Source: Opitutaceae bacterium (lineage in GTDB: Bacteria > Verrucomicrobiota > Verrucomicrobiia > Opitutales > Opitutaceae). Taken from it: a stretch of 64,000 nt of DNA. A program made the position numbers and the translations under genes. The notes beneath the pieces are model-generated. The model was not told the origin of the DNA, made no database searches, and worked only from the letters and a program-made list of their open reading frames with translations. Numbering within the stretch: the first letter of the stretch is position 1; each line of letters opens with the position of its first letter. Location: NCBI GenBank assembly GCA_016794785.1, contig JAEUHC010000019.1:806001-870000 (forward strand), given 5' to 3'. Of the stretch, positions 62,040 to 64,000 are shown piece by piece.

Positions 62040-63452
62040 TTACGCGAGGCAGGCTTGAAACGCCTCCGTCAGCTTTGCGCGGTCTAGGTTCTTGCCGATG
62101 AAGACGAGGGTGTTGGCGCGCGCCTCGCCGGGCTTCCACTCGCGGTCGAAGGTCGCGTCGAAGAGCATGTGCACGCCTTGGAAGACGAGACGCTTGTTAG
62201 AGCCCTTTACGGCGAGCACGCCTTTCATGCGGTAGATGTCGCCGCCCTGGACGCGGAGCAGCTCGCTGATCCAGTCGTTGAGTTTCTTGCCGTCGAGATC
62301 GCCGGGCGCGGAGATGCCCACGCTCGTGACCGATTCGTTGTGCTCGTGCGCGGCGTGGAAATCCTGCTGCCAGCAGGGCCGCGCGGTCTCGCCCATGATG
62401 CGGATGTGCAGCGGATCGTGGCCGCAGCTTTCGAAGACGAGGTGGAGACCCGGCTGCGGGATTTTCAGGGCGTAGCGGCCGTTGCCTTCCTTGAGGAGCA
62501 GGCGATGGAGCGTGGCGCCAGGAGCGACGGTGTCGCCTTCCTTCGTGCGTGATTCCCAGTCGGCGAAGACGTGGATGGCCGCGGCGCGCGCTGCGTCGAG
62601 GTCGGTTTCGGCCAGCGATTTTACGGGCAGAATCACGACATCAAGCTCGTCCGGGTTGCCGTGATGGTGGTGATGATGGTCGTGTTCGCCGTGGCTGTGG
62701 TCGTGGCCTTCGTGCGAGTGGTCGTGGCCGTGGTGGTGATGATCGCAGTGGCCGATCTCGAGGGTGTGCGTGCCGGAGGGGAGGGCGTAGGCCCCGGCCC
62801 ACTCAAAGGGATACTCGGGTTCGAGAAACTTGGGATCGAGCTCGGTGGCGCGGTGGAGGTTGAAGCCGCCGACATCGAGCACGCGGTCGAGCGGCACGTC
62901 GCAATTTTTGGTGCGGTGGATCTTCGCGACGGCGTTGATGCGCTTGATGCGGGCCTCGAGGGCGTCGAGTTCGGCGGGGGTGACGAGGTCGATCTTGTTG
63001 AGCAGGATCACGTCGGCGAAGGCCACCTGCTTCAGCGACTCGTCGTCCTGGTCGAGGTGCTGGGCAAGGTGCTTGGCGTCGGCCACGGTGACGATGGCGT
63101 CGAGCTTGAAGGCGGCCTTGATCTCGTCGTCGGTGAAGAAGGTCTGCGCGACGGGCGCGGGGTTGGCGAGGCCGGTGGTCTCGATGAGGATGCCGTCGAG
63201 CTTGTCCTTGCGCTTGAGCAGGCGGCCCATGATGCGGATGAGGTCGCCGCGCACAGAGCAGCAGATGCAGCCGTTGTTCATCTCGAACAGCTCCTCCTCG
63301 CTCTGGATCACGAGCTGGTGATCGACGCCGACCTCGCCGAACTCATTCTCGATCACGGCGAGCTTCTTGCCGTGGTGCTCGGTGAGGATGCGATTGAGGA
63401 GCGTGGTCTTGCCGGCGCCAAGGAAGCCGGTGAGGACGGTGACGGGAATCAT
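62040..63452 (-). CDS. CobW/COG0523 metal-chaperone GTPase with His-rich insert
   Basis: 470 residues. G1/Walker A GFLGAGKTTLLN (residues 9-20), metal-binding GCICCSVRGDL (Cys62, Cys64, Cys65), LIETTGLANPAPV and NKIDLV (G4) mark the COG0523 family, which loads Zn, Co or Fe onto client proteins. A His-rich segment of about 30 residues (about 233-265, HDHSHEGHDHSHGEHDHHHH) probably stores metal. The C-terminal CobW_C domain follows. Members named ZigA/YjiA act in zinc limitation. It starts 48 bases from the His-rich lipoprotein gene and shares its direction. Confidence 0.9.
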   Translation of the reverse strand: MIPVTVLTGFLGAGKTTLLNRILTEHHGKKLAVIENEFGEVGVDHQLVIQSEEELFEMNNGCICCSVRGDLIRIMGRLLKRKDKLDGILIETTGLANPAPVAQTFFTDDEIKAAFKLDAIVTVADAKHLAQHLDQDDESLKQVAFADVILLNKIDLVTPAELDALEARIKRINAVAKIHRTKNCDVPLDRVLDVGGFNLHRATELDPKFLEPEYPFEWAGAYALPSGTHTLEIGHCDHHHHGHDHSHEGHDHSHGEHDHHHHHHGNPDELDVVILPVKSLAETDLDAARAAAIHVFADWESRTKEGDTVAPGATLHRLLLKEGNGRYALKIPQPGLHLVFESCGHDPLHIRIMGETARPCWQQDFHAAHEHNESVTSVGISAPGDLDGKKLNDWISELLRVQGGDIYRMKGVLAVKGSNKRLVFQGVHMLFDATFDREWKPGEARANTLVFIGKNLDRAKLTEAFQACLA

Positions 63453-63500
63453 GCGGGATTTTGGAATTTCAATTGTCGATTGGCCGGTGCGGCGGGCGGA

Positions 63501-63971
63501 TCAACCCTTGCGCTTCGGCAGCTTGAAGGCGGCGGGGGCGAACTTCGTCCCGCGGATTTCGACGGCGCCGACCTCGCCGTTGAACTCGCCGGCGTCCTTG
63601 AGCCAGGGCGCGGCGCCCTCGAATTGAGAGGTGTTGCCCACGGTCTCGCCGGTGGCGGCGTTGGCGACGGCGGCGAGGGTGACGGTCTGGCGCTGGCCGG
63701 CCGCGTAGGCCGTTACGGTGATCGACGGGGCGGCGATGCGGACGAAGTTCTCGGCGTGGCCGTCGAGGAAATAGGCGGTGAGCTTGCCCGCGGCGTCGTC
63801 GCGCACGAGCTCGAGGTTGGCGGCGTGGTCGCCGAGCTCGACGAGGTGACCGCCGTGCGGGGCCTTGTGGACATGGCCGCCGTGATCGTGGCCAGCGTGG
63901 GGATCTTTTTTGCCGCAGGCGGAGAGCGCGGCGAGAGCCAGGAGGGCGAGGCAGAGGCGGAGTGGTTTCAT
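63501..63971 (-). CDS. His-rich periplasmic lipoprotein, metal-associated
   Basis: 156 residues with lipobox LSACGKK. A short His-rich stretch after the anchor (DPHAGHDHGGHVHKAPHGGHL) probably binds zinc or another transition metal. The remaining beta-rich domain (about 110 residues) includes DAAGKLTAYFLDGHAENFVRI. Similar proteins accompany efflux (CzcB-like) or COG0523 genes. It is first in an apparent operon with the CobW-like GTPase, suggesting a joint zinc role. Confidence 0.82.
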   Translation of the reverse strand: MKPLRLCLALLALAALSACGKKDPHAGHDHGGHVHKAPHGGHLVELGDHAANLELVRDDAAGKLTAYFLDGHAENFVRIAAPSITVTAYAAGQRQTVTLAAVANAATGETVGNTSQFEGAAPWLKDAGEFNGEVGAVEIRGTKFAPAAFKLPKRKG

Positions 63972-64000
63972 GGGATGGAGGGAAAGGGAAGATGAGCCTC

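Noticed and set aside
62571..63995. A 474-codon + strand frame opposite the CobW and lipoprotein genes
   Set aside because: Val/Ala/Glu repeats are the reverse reading of the His-rich coding sequence.

Overview
The window is GC-rich, gene-dense DNA from a Gram-negative bacterium, most probably a verrucomicrobium of the Opitutaceae type. This is inferred from several features seen together: a protein with a VPDSG/PEP-CTERM-like C-terminal sorting signal, many type II secretion/type IV pilus-like prepilins of the verrucomicrobial kind, a 1162-residue secreted protein with GSGYTSAPTVT-type and Ig-like repeats, a DUF3500 protein, KdsD (Kdo and LPS synthesis), and abundant REP-like palindromes with a RAYT transposase. 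No phage, plasmid origin, CRISPR array, tRNA or rRNA was seen.

Layout. 1-2.2 kb: end of creB, then creC and an unusually short creD. 2.4-2.9 kb: RNase P RNA (rnpB). 2.9-4.1 kb: a secreted DUF3500 protein. 4.2-20.3 kb: a pseudopilin region with three PilV/PilW/PilX-like triads, one on + and two on -. Between them lie a secreted metzincin protease with two PKD domains and a small VPDSG-CTERM-type protein. The third triad is co-transcribed with a CHASE4-like/HisKA_3 histidine kinase and a NarL-type response regulator. 20.6-27.1 kb: rpsT, an AddB/AddA-like helicase-nuclease pair and a 33-residue bS22/AURKAIP1-COX24-like basic protein. 27.4-35.5 kb: a tightly overlapping pilM-pilN-pilO-pilP-secretin operon followed by the large Ig-like protein. 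No assembly ATPase, platform protein or prepilin peptidase is present, so these must be encoded elsewhere.

35.7-47 kb: housekeeping and envelope genes: polyprenyl diphosphate synthase, ECF sigma factor with a putative anti-sigma factor, YjbQ, class I fumarase, Gfo/Idh/MocA oxidoreductase, KdsD, a LysM lipoprotein, a PLP aminotransferase, a YqhA-type membrane protein and two bacterial PH-domain proteins. 47.1-47.9 kb: a RAYT transposase framed by two near-identical 78-nt palindromic elements. 47.9-52.7 kb: a probable reductive pyrimidine catabolism cluster (class III aminotransferase, NCS1 transporter, dihydropyrimidinase) interrupted by a GxxExxY gene lying between repeats. 52.7-58.4 kb: secreted proteins (NHL repeats, prolyl-oligopeptidase-like, dienelactone hydrolase-like, PL10-like pectate lyase). 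58.5-60.6 kb: a methyltransferase and an unknown protein. 60.7-64 kb: metal and metalloid genes: thioredoxin-type ArsC with an aquaglyceroporin, then a His-rich CobW GTPase and a His-rich lipoprotein.

The main points of interest are the triplicated minor-pseudopilin triads with their own two-component system, the secretin operon feeding into an Ig-like surface protein, several families of palindromic repeats that sit on gene ends and in places supply the stop codon, a CreD lacking its periplasmic domain, and a GxxExxY cassette inserted in a catabolic operon.
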